Origin: Marsupella aquatica
Lineage: Eukaryota; Marchantiophyta
Length of the DNA: 64,000 nt
Assembly: GCA_973895155.1 (NCBI GenBank)
Contig: OZ316891.1
Span: 21,948,001-22,012,000 of the forward strand
Reading direction: 5' to 3'
Under the pieces are notes generated by a model. It did not search any database. It saw only the letters and a list, made by a program, of their open reading frames with translations, and had not been told where the DNA came from. Positions 54,197-64,000 of this stretch are shown piece after piece. Every line of letters starts with the position of its first letter. Position 1 is the first letter of the stretch. Position numbers and translations under genes: made by a program.

Positions 54197-56625
54197 GGAG
54201 AAAAACTCAATTCACTCGCAGCGTGGGCGGGCTGCTATCTTCGGAGGCGTCGATCAGATTCTTCGGCAAATGCAACCTCCAAAATGGATGACAACCAGCT
54301 GTCCTCTATTGTCCCTCAGCTAAAAAAAATCTCATAGTTTGACCACAATGAAAGCGTGACTATTGCAAGGCCGCCCACGAAATCCCCTCGTAACCTCAAA
54401 GATTTCAAAGCCACTTCCAGAGCCAATTTTTTCCCTCCTCCGTCCTGTTTCGAAGAATTCAAAGCCGGCCTTAATCAAGTGACGAGCTCATGACCGCTGA
54501 AGTGTTGCGAATAAGAAGGCCAGATATTTACGACGACTAACTAAACGCGGGTAGCCTCTCCGACGCAAAAATTAGCGCAGGCCTGCAAGTACGCGAAAAA
54601 GCTCCAGAGTGTCAGCACCAGCAATACTACTCCTGTCCCCGTTAACGCGTTTCCCTCTTGCGAGAGGTAACCGCGTACTTTTATGTTCATACATTTAAGC
54701 TACCGACGCAAAACAGGTACTAAAAACCATGGCGGCTAATCCTCCGAAAGCTGAGACGAGATGAGCACTACACTTTCTACCGTCACTCGTGCTGAATAGA
54801 ATTGGGTGATAAGTGTTTCTCACACTTCCCGACGACAGGCCGCCGGTGATCTAACCGGCATTGAACGCGTGCCTAAAAGAAGAAAAGAACGATCCACGCA
54901 AGGAGGCACCTTGCAGTCTCCAACGGTAATCGCAAGGAGGTAATCTAACCCAATGGGCTCGTGGATTGATGAAAGCTTTGCAATGAGACAAGGACATTCT
55001 ACGTCGGAATCAATTTACAAAGCAGACACCTATGTCAGTCAGCTCTCTCCGGGGAGAAGAAGCTCTGCCCTTGCTACGGAGTAAGATCTATCATCCATTA
55101 CCGAAAAATAAGAAACAGATCTGTAGCAGGAATGCAGCAGTTGATACCTCATGACTCGCCCTCCGCTGCCGATACAATCTCTCTACAGAATGACAAGAGG
55201 CTCTACATTGGTTCGGACGAAAGATTTATATCCATCACGATGTTTCATTCTTCTTAAAAAGCAAAATCTGTACTAACCTGCTCTACATGTTCCCGGTCCG
55301 TATCTCCGTGAATGAATCAAAACGTGAATCGCACAATTCGTGCTGGACGTACTATAATTTCATGATTACTGTCTATCTTCATCTATAAATTTAAGTAAAA
55401 CAAAATAATGTGCCACGGACTTGGATACACCTCATACGGCATTGAAGGGAAGGGTAGCTTGACAGACGTATAAAATTGAGGACAATAGTGCTAATGGACG
55501 TTCATTGTCTCTTTCCAACAAACAAAGACCGAGGACGAAAGTATGTGACAGACGGCATCTGTCTCGCAAAATGCTGGACACAACATTTAGCACAATTTTT
55601 AAGCTGCCGGCACAGTGGGAGTGCACTTTAGGCAGAGCACTGTAGCAAGCTTTCCGGGCTAAAGGTAAGCAATCGCGCCAATCGCGCCAAACGCGCCCCA
55701 CCCGTAGAGCCCCGCTTTCTAAGGATTGTTCGTCCCTAATGTACCGTCATTGAATGTAGTTTGCAGCGCACAAAAACATTATAACGTAAGAGCACGAGTA
55801 CCAATCGCTAGAACAGAATGCTCAATTTTGCGCCAGAGCCTAGGGATCTCACGCAAAGATGTCGCAATTGAACAGGTGATCGCACGACACAGAACCTATT
55901 TCAAATTGAACAACCCGAAATCCATCATTACCTTACTGAGCTCCCAATGGCACCCTGGCTCCATCCTCGAAGGTCGGTTGCTCCAACAGGCCGTTGAACC
56001 GAAACCAATCAATCGAACAACCCCGCCCTCCGCTTTCTCCAAGTCCCGCAGAAAAGAGCTCCACTCCACCAAATGAAATTGCGTTAAGCTACCTTTTTCA
56101 GTCAGATTCCGCGCTCCCGTCGATTCTATGCGGAAAGCCTGCTCTCACCTGCCTGCCTGCCTGCAATCGCCTCCACAAACCCAAGCTCCGATCGCTCCCT
56201 AGCACTCCCCCATCTGCATCCACAAGAAGCGTGCAGACGGCAGAGTTCTTCTTCTTCTTCTTCTTCTCTCTGTCTCTCTCCGGTGTCTTCCAATTCCAAA
56301 GGACCTTTCCTAAAGTGAAAAGTGGGAATCTTTCAGTAATTCGAAGTAAACTCTACAATTGTTTTTACTGGGCATTTCACATGACTGCGGTACTGAATAT
56401 TCTGCCCATCCCCAATCCAATCTACTTCATAGAGTCATCACTAGGGTGAAAGAGAATGACCTATTGATTTTGGAAGGAGGCTTCAGTTTAGGGTCCCTGC
56501 CAATTGCAAAGTATTAGGTTTTGACAAACTTGTTCATTTCTTTTGATAGCATGTGATATATGTTTTTAAATCTCCAATTTTTCCCAAATGTTATTTGATG
56601 TCCAGTTTATTATTTCACTAAGTTT
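54197..56625. other. Upstream region of the DGK gene and intergenic DNA
   Basis: No gene is recognised. The first few hundred bases left of 54.7 kb should hold the kinase promoter and leader. A CTT microsatellite (about 9 units) sits at 56247-56275 and a CTGC/TGCC run at about 56150. Confidence 0.35.
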
Positions 56626-56629
56626 GATC

Positions 56630-56850
56630 ATTCTTTTTGTGATCATTGACTCCATTTTGGAAAAACATACAGATGGTACATGCTCCAGAGTTGATGGTCT
56701 GCCCTTTGTTGGATAGGTCTTATTATTTCCGTAAGTTTGATATTTGTTTTAGATTATTTACTCCATTTTGGAAAAATATAAAGATGGTACACGAATGGTA
56801 CACGTTCCAGGGTTGATGGTCTACCCTTTGTTGGATAGGTCAGCTTTTGG
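56630..56850. repeat. Imperfect direct duplication of about 110 bp
   Basis: Two blocks (about 56630-56721 and 56735-56842) share ACTCCATTTTGGAAAAA, AGATGGTACA, GTTGATGGTCT and CCCTTTGTTGGATAGGTC. They differ by small insertions. No gene is involved. Confidence 0.7.
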
Positions 56851-57785
56851 TTTCAAGACAAAACAAAAAATAATAATACTCAACATATTCAAAGTGACCA
56901 TTGGTTCATATTTATCAGCAAATGAGCTGGACCCATGTAGTATGCGGTGCCATGGGGATCCACCTATAGACACTCATCATTTCTCATTTCAAAAAAATGC
57001 GATTCAAAAATATATTCTCAACTTTAATTTTTAAAATTAATGCAAACACTGAAAAGTCATAGTTTACACCTGCATGCCCATAATTGTTTACTTTCCGAAG
57101 GCAGAAAGTTATGCTCTGTCGCTATTTCCTGACCGAGACGTACGGGCACTTACTCCAACTTTGCAATAATCTCCAGCAATCTAGGGTTGTATCTAACGGT
57201 GGCTACGTTGCGTTCTCCGGTGGGACCCATGGGAAGGTTCTGGTTAATTCATTATTTTACTAGATTCTCTACAATAATGGTGACAAATGACAGCGTATTG
57301 GGTTGTGGGCGATGGGTCCCATGCAACGCTACTTTTAAGGTATTTCCAAATTCGCTGCGAATGTCGGCTGTTAATTATCTGATTTTCGTAAAATTCTGCT
57401 GGTTAGATCTCCTTAGATTTTACTTATGACGATTAGATTCTGGCTTATGGACTCGTGATTAGGTGGGAAACGGGTTACTAGGACACAAAAATTAGTCAAT
57501 CTTTACCCGAAAACTTTTTGGAGTGGTGTAATGTAACATAGATATGCTTATTAAACCCTAACACAATCCCACCTATCACCTCGATGACGTGCCCTGCACA
57601 AGATGAAGGCCATGATGGTGTGAAACTATTGGGGGCAGCAACGAGAAGGTTTTGTGACATTCTCCTAGTGCACATCCACAATTATGTACTAGAGAGCCTC
57701 TGTTTGGAGAGAGGCTTACAGGTAAGAATGAAAGCCCTAAACCATTAGTCGATATTCTGTCTATTCTTGTTCATGTAATGTTTAC
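56851..57785. other. Intergenic, no gene seen
   Basis: Open frames are short and lack recognisable features. The region may be flanking remains of the CACTA-type relic that follows. Confidence 0.3.
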
Positions 57786-58400
57786 ATGATGGTTCCTAAC
57801 AAGACAAGTGTATGTTGGTATGTGAATAGAGCATGGGTGGATAACCAATTGACATTGTCATCATGGGAAACATCATGGTTGCACTCATTGAGTGTTTGGG
57901 CACAAGACCGCATGGACCATTTCTTGCAGACACATGGCCCTACATCCATTGACGAGGATTTACATAACATCATTAGGGGGGCATCTAGTATTACAACAAT
58001 CTCTCACACACATGTATGATTTTGGGCGTCATTTTAGAACTTGGAGGACTGATCACATGAAGAAAACAACTACCAATTCCTCTATTTTCATGTCCACATA
58101 TGATGGGGACAATGATATATTATATTGCCGTACCATTCGAGATATTTTGGAGGTGGGCTTTGGCTCTTTCAACACAATTGTGTTGCAGGTGAAATGGTAA
58201 AAGTCAATCATGTCGCCTCCTAATTGAGCCAGAATGGTTCAGGATGAATATGGATTTTACCGTGTCGATGTACACTGCACAAATTAAGGGCACCAGCAGG
58301 GGAAAAGTATAGTGACACGGTAGTCTTCCCAAGCCAAGTGGATCAGTGCACGACCATCATGGTCTGTTATTGTGCCAGTTGTCCACGAAAGGTGAGAACT
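57786..58400 (+). pseudogene. Decayed C-terminal part of a CACTA transposase (DUF4216-like)
   Basis: Across at least one frame change (near 58016) and later stops, the translation follows the end of a tnp2-type transposase. It reads LHNIIRGASS, YDFGRHFRTWRTDH, TNSSIFMSTYDGDN, YCRTIRDILEV, FNTIVLQVKW and, beyond a stop, DTVVFPSQVDQ. These resemble the family's 'FHT..R....T.NSGV', 'YYG.L.DI.E', 'V.LF.C.W' and 'PF.LASQV.QVFYV' segments. It differs clearly from the CACTA transposase at 1302-4697, so it is a different, older lineage. The catalytic part was not found upstream. Confidence 0.6.
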
Positions 58401-60430
58401 CTTGATGAGATAATGAATAGAGTTAGATTTTAGGCCGCGTAACTTACATAATTTTGCATTTTGACAAACTATGTCGCATTGTCAAAAGACTTGAGAGAAT
58501 GTTAACCAGATGTAATGTTGTGAAGAGCAATGTCAATTACCATGAGCACTGTACTTTACATCTCACAGGACAACATTACTACCTATATGCATTCAGATTC
58601 ATAAATCCCTGTCTTTTGTTTTCCTTCATATTTCTGGCTGTATTGGAGAGCATAATTTGCCCATCCTCCGCTCCCCCACTCATCCATAAGAATTTGAAGC
58701 TTGGATGGACCAAGACACTGTCCCTGCCCATCCCCATGGGCTGCATAAAGTGATCCCTAATAATTTGTTGGATCCAAGTAAAATCCGGATAATAAACTGA
58801 ATAATTCTCGATCTGGTATTTCTTCCAGCACAATCCCTTCCGGTTCATTACACCAAAAAACAAAAACAAAGTAGTTGCAGATCGCGCTTGACAACTTTGA
58901 CTACCATGTGGAGAAAGTCAAGACATCAAGTCATGTTTTTTTGAAAATGGCCTCTGTTCAATGTATATTGTCTTAAAGGGTTAGCAATGTTGCCGGGAGA
59001 AGAACTGAGCTTGAAGCTCCAATGTTAGCCCAATTGAAAGTAAGCAAAATTGATCAATGATATGGACGATGTGATCGAAAACATTAATTGGTGCCACTTC
59101 ATTGCTTCCATATGAATCTAGACTATATTTCAATATATTTTTGAAACTGCTATATATGGTGAATCCACCTTTCAGATTTTGTCTTATTCAAAATTTTCAT
59201 GTCATATATTTTTATTTCAATATGCCTTATCAAGGGGCAGCCTGTGTATCATATACATTTTTAATAAATTTATTGACCCCTCTAATTTTTAGTATCTAAA
59301 ATATTTTGAACTTATTTTGGCAGCCCCCTTATAAATTTTAATGTTTGTGATTATTAGAAATGAAATGAAAGGCTCCACCACTTGAACATTCTCATGAATG
59401 AGAAAAATAATTCTGATTGTGTTTTAAGTTCCCCTCATGTTTTTTTTTCCTAAGTTTATGGTTTTTATTGAAATGAGTGTCATTCATGAGGACATTGAAT
59501 TAAGTGCACACATCTTAGCATCCTTGACTGTACTTTTCATTGGTCACTGTGCACCAATCTTTCTAGTTATGTTTTTATATTTTATTTACTTTCAAATCAC
59601 TACAAGACAAAAACTCAAGCATGTTAGGGATGAGCATGCTATATTAGCATTGTTGAGTTGTTAAGAACTTCACAAGTAGATAACACATTGTCTAAATGTA
59701 AATGATTACTTGATGACTTACTTGACAGGGTTGTCAAAGTTGTCAACACTTGCCAACATAAACTTTAGTTTTGAATCTGGCAAATGGGCTGATTTATTTG
59801 AAGGATTTATGGATCTCAGTTTAAGCTGAAATTCTTCTGGCATGGTCTCTGATGTCAATCTATTTCCTGACAAAGTTTGAGACTTTCTGAGATCATTTGC
59901 CTCATTTTCAGTGAACACAAAGAAGATAAAATATTATAAATCATGATTTCGTTTTACGTTAGGAAAATTTCGAGTCTTCCAATGTTTCAAATGCTTATGT
60001 GGAGTGTGAAAGAAGTGTTTGTTATATTATTGACCATGATTGGTGACCGGTCTCGTTTCGTTCAATTCGTTGGTCAGGGACACTACGGTCATCTGTGAGA
60101 TGTGATAGAAGTGGCTGGTTGATCAGGGCTTTCTTTCACATTTCTCGTCGCGACATGCAAAGTGGGTTCCCAAGACAGGCAAGTCACACCTCGTTTGGAC
60201 CGGTTCCTGCTGTTGAAAGTGATACCTCGCTTAACACTACAGGTCAAGATCACTCAAGCAACTCTTTAAATGCCAATTTTCGCTTTCAGTACTGTAGTTT
60301 CCTCTTCGTTATACCTGTCCCAAAGTGGAACCTCGCTGTCGTAATGACACTCTTAAGCCACTCTTCGAAGAAAATGGTCAGTAGAGCACGAGATTCTCGA
60401 AGGAAAATAATATGGTTATTAGTTCTGTAG
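58401..60430. other. AT-rich intergenic DNA, no gene seen
   Basis: The sequence from 59100 to 59700 is very AT-rich, with open frames biased to Phe, Leu and Ile because of composition. I see no recognisable protein, RNA gene or complete repeat. Confidence 0.35.
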
Positions 60431-60434
60431 GTTG

Positions 60435-60752
60435 GTTGATTTTTGTCCGCGAATCTTCAAGGTCTTCGCTAGTTTCTGGTGCCCAGGCTAGCTTGTGTGT
60501 GGGGCCAGGATTCGATTTAGGCGACGAATTAGGCAATCTTACTCATTGGATCTGGGTTTATTCTTTCATCACCTGTGTCGTTAGGCAAGGGCGTTGATTT
60601 TCGCTCGCGAATCTTCAAGGTCTTCGCTAGTTTGTGGTGCCCAGGCTAGCTTGTGTGTGGGGCCAGGATTCGAATTAGGCGAGGAATTAGGCAATCTTAC
60701 TCATTGGATCTGGGTTTATTCTTTCATCAGCTATGTCATTAGGCAAGGGAGT
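60435..60752. repeat. 158-bp tandem duplication, two copies
   Basis: The block beginning GTTGATTTT at 60435 recurs at 60593, with nearly identical sequence through ATTAGGCAAGGG. Fewer than ten mismatches separate the copies, so it is recent. Both copies can be read as similar ~55-residue peptides (WIWVYSFI at the end), but I see no gene to attach them to. Confidence 0.9.
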
Positions 60753-63700
60753 CTCTCACCTCGTCTGCCTACAGCGACATTGCATCTGCTCTTTCTATTC
60801 CTGGTTACAGCAACGTATCACTGTCGTTGGAATTTAACACCCATAAAGTCAGCCGTCATATGAATGTCGAGGGATCGGTTTAGCTGAGAGTTTTGACAAT
60901 TCTAAACTGCTACCATATATGGGATCTTAGCTTTTGATGATCATCATGGATCATGGTATCTATTACGTACAAAGTGTTACTTTAGCTTTGTCACGTGATT
61001 GGACGGAGGTAAAGTTCAAGCGAGTTTTTGTTTGGGACCGAGGAATTTGGCCGGTCTAAACAGATTTTCTTTCGCTGAAGGCGTCGGACCTCGCGTTGGA
61101 CAGATTTGTCGGACCCAAATGCTGCCATGCCTGGAAAACAAACGGTCTTAGTACGTTCTTGATACCAGTGGATAGTCAAGTCCTTGCTCAAATAAGATTG
61201 ACGATTTTACGCTTCCTGTAGCCTCGCCTGTTGTACGCTAGACGGATCGTCGTATTCATAATTTGAACAACGAACCAATCTGTTCTGGTTTCAATTACGT
61301 ATGAGATGTGGACTCTGCCTGGCTGCGGTTGGAAGAGTTTACTAAACCATCAAGCCTCGATACATCTTCGTTGAATGCGTTCCTCAGTCCGTTCTCTCAT
61401 TTGTGAGCGTGCAAGCTACTGAAGTTGATGCAACACGAATTGATCTCGGAATGATTTTGAGGCTGAAAACTTGTCCAGGTAGTCGATTCTCCATAAATTC
61501 GAAGCATCAAGTTGCGACGACTGAAGGCTTACTACCAGCACGCCAGGTTGTAACAGTTGCACAGACTCGCAATGAAAATCCCAGATCAATCCATTCCCAT
61601 CACCCGGCGGAGCCAGGACCATGTTGTCATCGTGACCTTAACGTTCAGCTTGTGTTTTCCAGTCTATCATGTTGCAGACATCGAATGCAGCGTGTCAAGC
61701 AGACTAGGTAAGGCTCAAACGCAGTGTATCTTGGTTACAAAGCTAGTGAACTGGCAGGATACTCTACATTCGGGGACTTAAAAACTGATCCACCACCACA
61801 GTTCAATCATACTACAGACACCACTAAATGACGAGTCCAACGTCACAAATTGAAGTAGAGGCATTCAGCAAGAATGCATGCTTTAACCCCTGCTTTAATA
61901 TTCGTTATTAAACAGTGCGATGAACTGGCCTGATAAGACAATTCTGGAGTACTGATGTCAGAAACCCCGGCCCGGGGGGACATTCTTCAGCCAAAGGCAT
62001 ACGGATCATCACCTTTATAGTAAGGTACCAACCCATCGATTTCAAACAAGTCGCTAATAGCTGGCGAGGGTGCCCTTGAGGACGTCTTAATTAATTCGAT
62101 CTTCTGTTCACAACATATGCACAGTCAGTAGGTCAGTTCAGGTCGGCCAAAATCAGACGATTGATTAAGTCCCATAAATCCAATGAAGCTAAGACAGATG
62201 ACTGGGAAAGATCTACTGACTACGATAATGTTGGCATACAATGCATTTGATCTCGGTTCTAACTTTTGGTAATCTTCCTTCAACAGAAAAAGCCTCCAGT
62301 TATTGCATAAGAAAAAGTTAATTTTTTTCCCAAAATAGCTTGTCCTTTACTCGCCAACCTCAAAATTCCACAAGCCTTCCTTTCCTAGCTACTGTGGATC
62401 TCTCGCGAGAGAATCATGTAGGACATATCAATTACGTTACCTAGCTTTCACTCCAGCTGCCCAATTGAGTCTGCACACTCTTATCATCTACATATCTCTA
62501 AGGTCCTCAAAGCCTACCATCACGTGTAACTCGGGTGAACATACTTCCTGCGAGACGTCTTTAGTGGACTTTCGAACTCTGCGTTTGGGAACTGTCTTCT
62601 TTTGCTCCAAAGGGAAGCCAAGCACATTATGACTAGTTCCCTGGAAATCAACCCACATCACTGTCAAATTTACCAGCAGTAAACGTCCTGTAGTCCGAAA
62701 GATCTCAGGTTCAAACGAATGCAAAGAAAGATTTTGAACGATTTGTGTTTACATTATGACAATTCTATGTCGCACCTGAACGTTTAATCCTTAAACTCCT
62801 TCGGACGGTACCTCCACAAAATCTAACAATGTTCTTGCATGCAGAACACCATGAAATACCATTGCACAGAACAGAGTGCACAATACAGATTTGCGTTTGT
62901 TCTATCTCATGATTATACCTTGTGCTTTGTAGTCTTATGTCTACGACTTTCCAGGTTGTAACTCTAGCGGAATTATATGTCTGACCCTAGTAGGACAAAC
63001 TTTTGTAGGAAAGGCCAGAGAAAAATTGGGGGCAATTGGTCCACGCACACGGAGATGCGAGAGGGTCTAACGGGAAAGTGCTACCTTCTGATGGGTTGGA
63101 CCAGGCATTGGATGTAGGTCCGATTGTTGCGAGCATGTCAATCCTGTCTGCCTTCGGGACTCGTCCACCGAATGCTGGCCACGCTTTATTATTTGTTGCT
63201 GGTGCGGTTCATTATCCTGCGAATGCAACCAGAATTACTTTTATCTGCTCATTGAACGTTTAGTCAAGTCCTTACACAGTCCACTCGAGCCCCGTAAGTA
63301 CCTTTGTCATCAATTTGGACTTCTTGTTTCCGGACGAACAAACTTCCATAGCTTTCGTTGGCTCGGTTGACGGTTGATGCTGCCGGATTGGCACCTTATC
63401 ATGATTATCCAGAAAACCCTACGCGCATGAGCTGAAATTGTCAATATGGTGGCAAAGGAAATTCCAAAATGCTTGAGATGGACCGCGCGAACTAAACCCT
63501 GGAAACCTAGCTTATGTTGCATGTGGGGGTCGGTAAGTTCCACGAACCTTTTTCCGGGACGTTCTACCGTGTTTTCTGGGACCCTCGTCTGGAAGACTCA
63601 TGATATCCATCTTTCTTTTCTCAGGTCTCGGACTTTGTTGGTTTTTGTGTTTACCCTGCATCTAAATATCACTGACACTTTAACAAGCTGAAAACTGTGG

Positions 63701-63766
63701 GGCAGCTTTATAGACAAAGTCGTTCTCAATCTCCCAGGAAGCTCTTCATTTACAGAGGAGAAATAC
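60753..63766. other. Intergenic or unassigned, no recognised gene
   Basis: Several frames of 60-100 codons occur on both strands (for example 61403-61711 plus and 62488-62724 minus). None shows a recognisable domain or convincing splice arrangement. Exons of the gene whose first exon may be at 63767-63871 could lie here. Confidence 0.3.
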
Positions 63767-63871
63767 CTGTTGCGCCGACTTCTGACTTTCTTTGTCAGCA
63801 TCCTCGTCGGTAGTGTCTGTAAGATCGACAGTGTTTTTTACCTTCAATCTTACGTTCGGCTGCTGGGACAT
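63767..63871 (-). CDS. Possible first coding exon of an unknown minus-strand gene
   Basis: From an ATG at 63871 the frame reads MSQQPNVRLKV, then an acidic segment VDLTDTTDEDADKES, and reaches CAG followed by GTATTT at 63767, a plausible donor, after exactly 35 codons. The acidic, hydrophilic composition looks protein-like. No downstream exon was recognised to the left, so the gene cannot be named. It might be chance. Confidence 0.25.
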
Positions 63872-64000
63872 TTTATCCTGGAGGTGTGGAACCATATAGT
63901 TCGCCGACGTCGAATGTCAGATCCAAATTCATAGTAGGAGGTCATGACTCGCTGATATATTGCTGGCTGAAAGAAGATATGGGCGAGTCATTACCTTTGT

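Noticed and set aside
1-64000. tRNA or rRNA genes
   Set aside because: I looked for tRNA-like B-box and arm patterns and conserved rRNA words while reading and saw none I could support. A covariance-model scan would be needed to exclude them.

Overview
This window is nuclear DNA of a land plant. Exons are joined by short GT-AG introns of roughly 100-600 bp, the mobile elements are plant-type (CACTA, PIF/Harbinger, hAT-like MITEs), and AAACCCT-like motifs occur. The host genes point to a seedless plant, probably a bryophyte or lycophyte. They are a GID1-like carboxylesterase that keeps its catalytic His, a bacterial/yeast-type endonuclease IV, and a C1-less diacylglycerol kinase. The species is not identified.

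The left 37 kb is a stack of mobile elements. At 402-7165 lies a CACTA (En/Spm) element on the minus strand. It has an apparently intact three-exon transposase (tnp2, DUF4218 and DUF4216 regions) and a separate two-exon gene with a SET-like domain, between arrays of TTTGCGA-type subterminal repeats. At 7273-10187 is a broken coiled-coil, proline-rich gene of mobile-element type. At 11150-24397 is an unusual assemblage: a HAD/FCP1-like phosphatase gene, a gene joining a ParB-like domain to a DNA-methyltransferase-like domain, and a divergent DUF7869-type transposase. Three arrays of a palindromic, mostly GATC-containing motif sit inside and between these genes. This is my best candidate for an undescribed system. 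Its present copies are broken by nested hAT-like MITEs, a TGA codon and a 1-base frameshift. Correcting those lesions by position alone gives exact multiples of three in every case. At 25249-31879 is a complete PIF/Harbinger element (20-bp perfect inverted ends, 3-bp target duplication) with a frameshifted DDE transposase, a decayed Myb/SANT-like partner gene and an extra OB-fold-like gene.

The right 27 kb holds four host genes separated by minisatellites and small transposons: the GID1-like carboxylesterase (37794-39184, +), a small secreted Cys-containing protein (41745-42392, -), endonuclease IV (47419-48899, +) and a 13-exon diacylglycerol kinase (49340-54196, -). The last two are convergent. 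A decayed CACTA transposase tail lies at 57786-58400. From there to the right edge I recognise no complete gene, only a possible first exon at 63767-63871.

Intron and exon limits were worked out by hand from splice consensus and reading-frame continuity. Family assignments are from recognised motifs, not from a database search.
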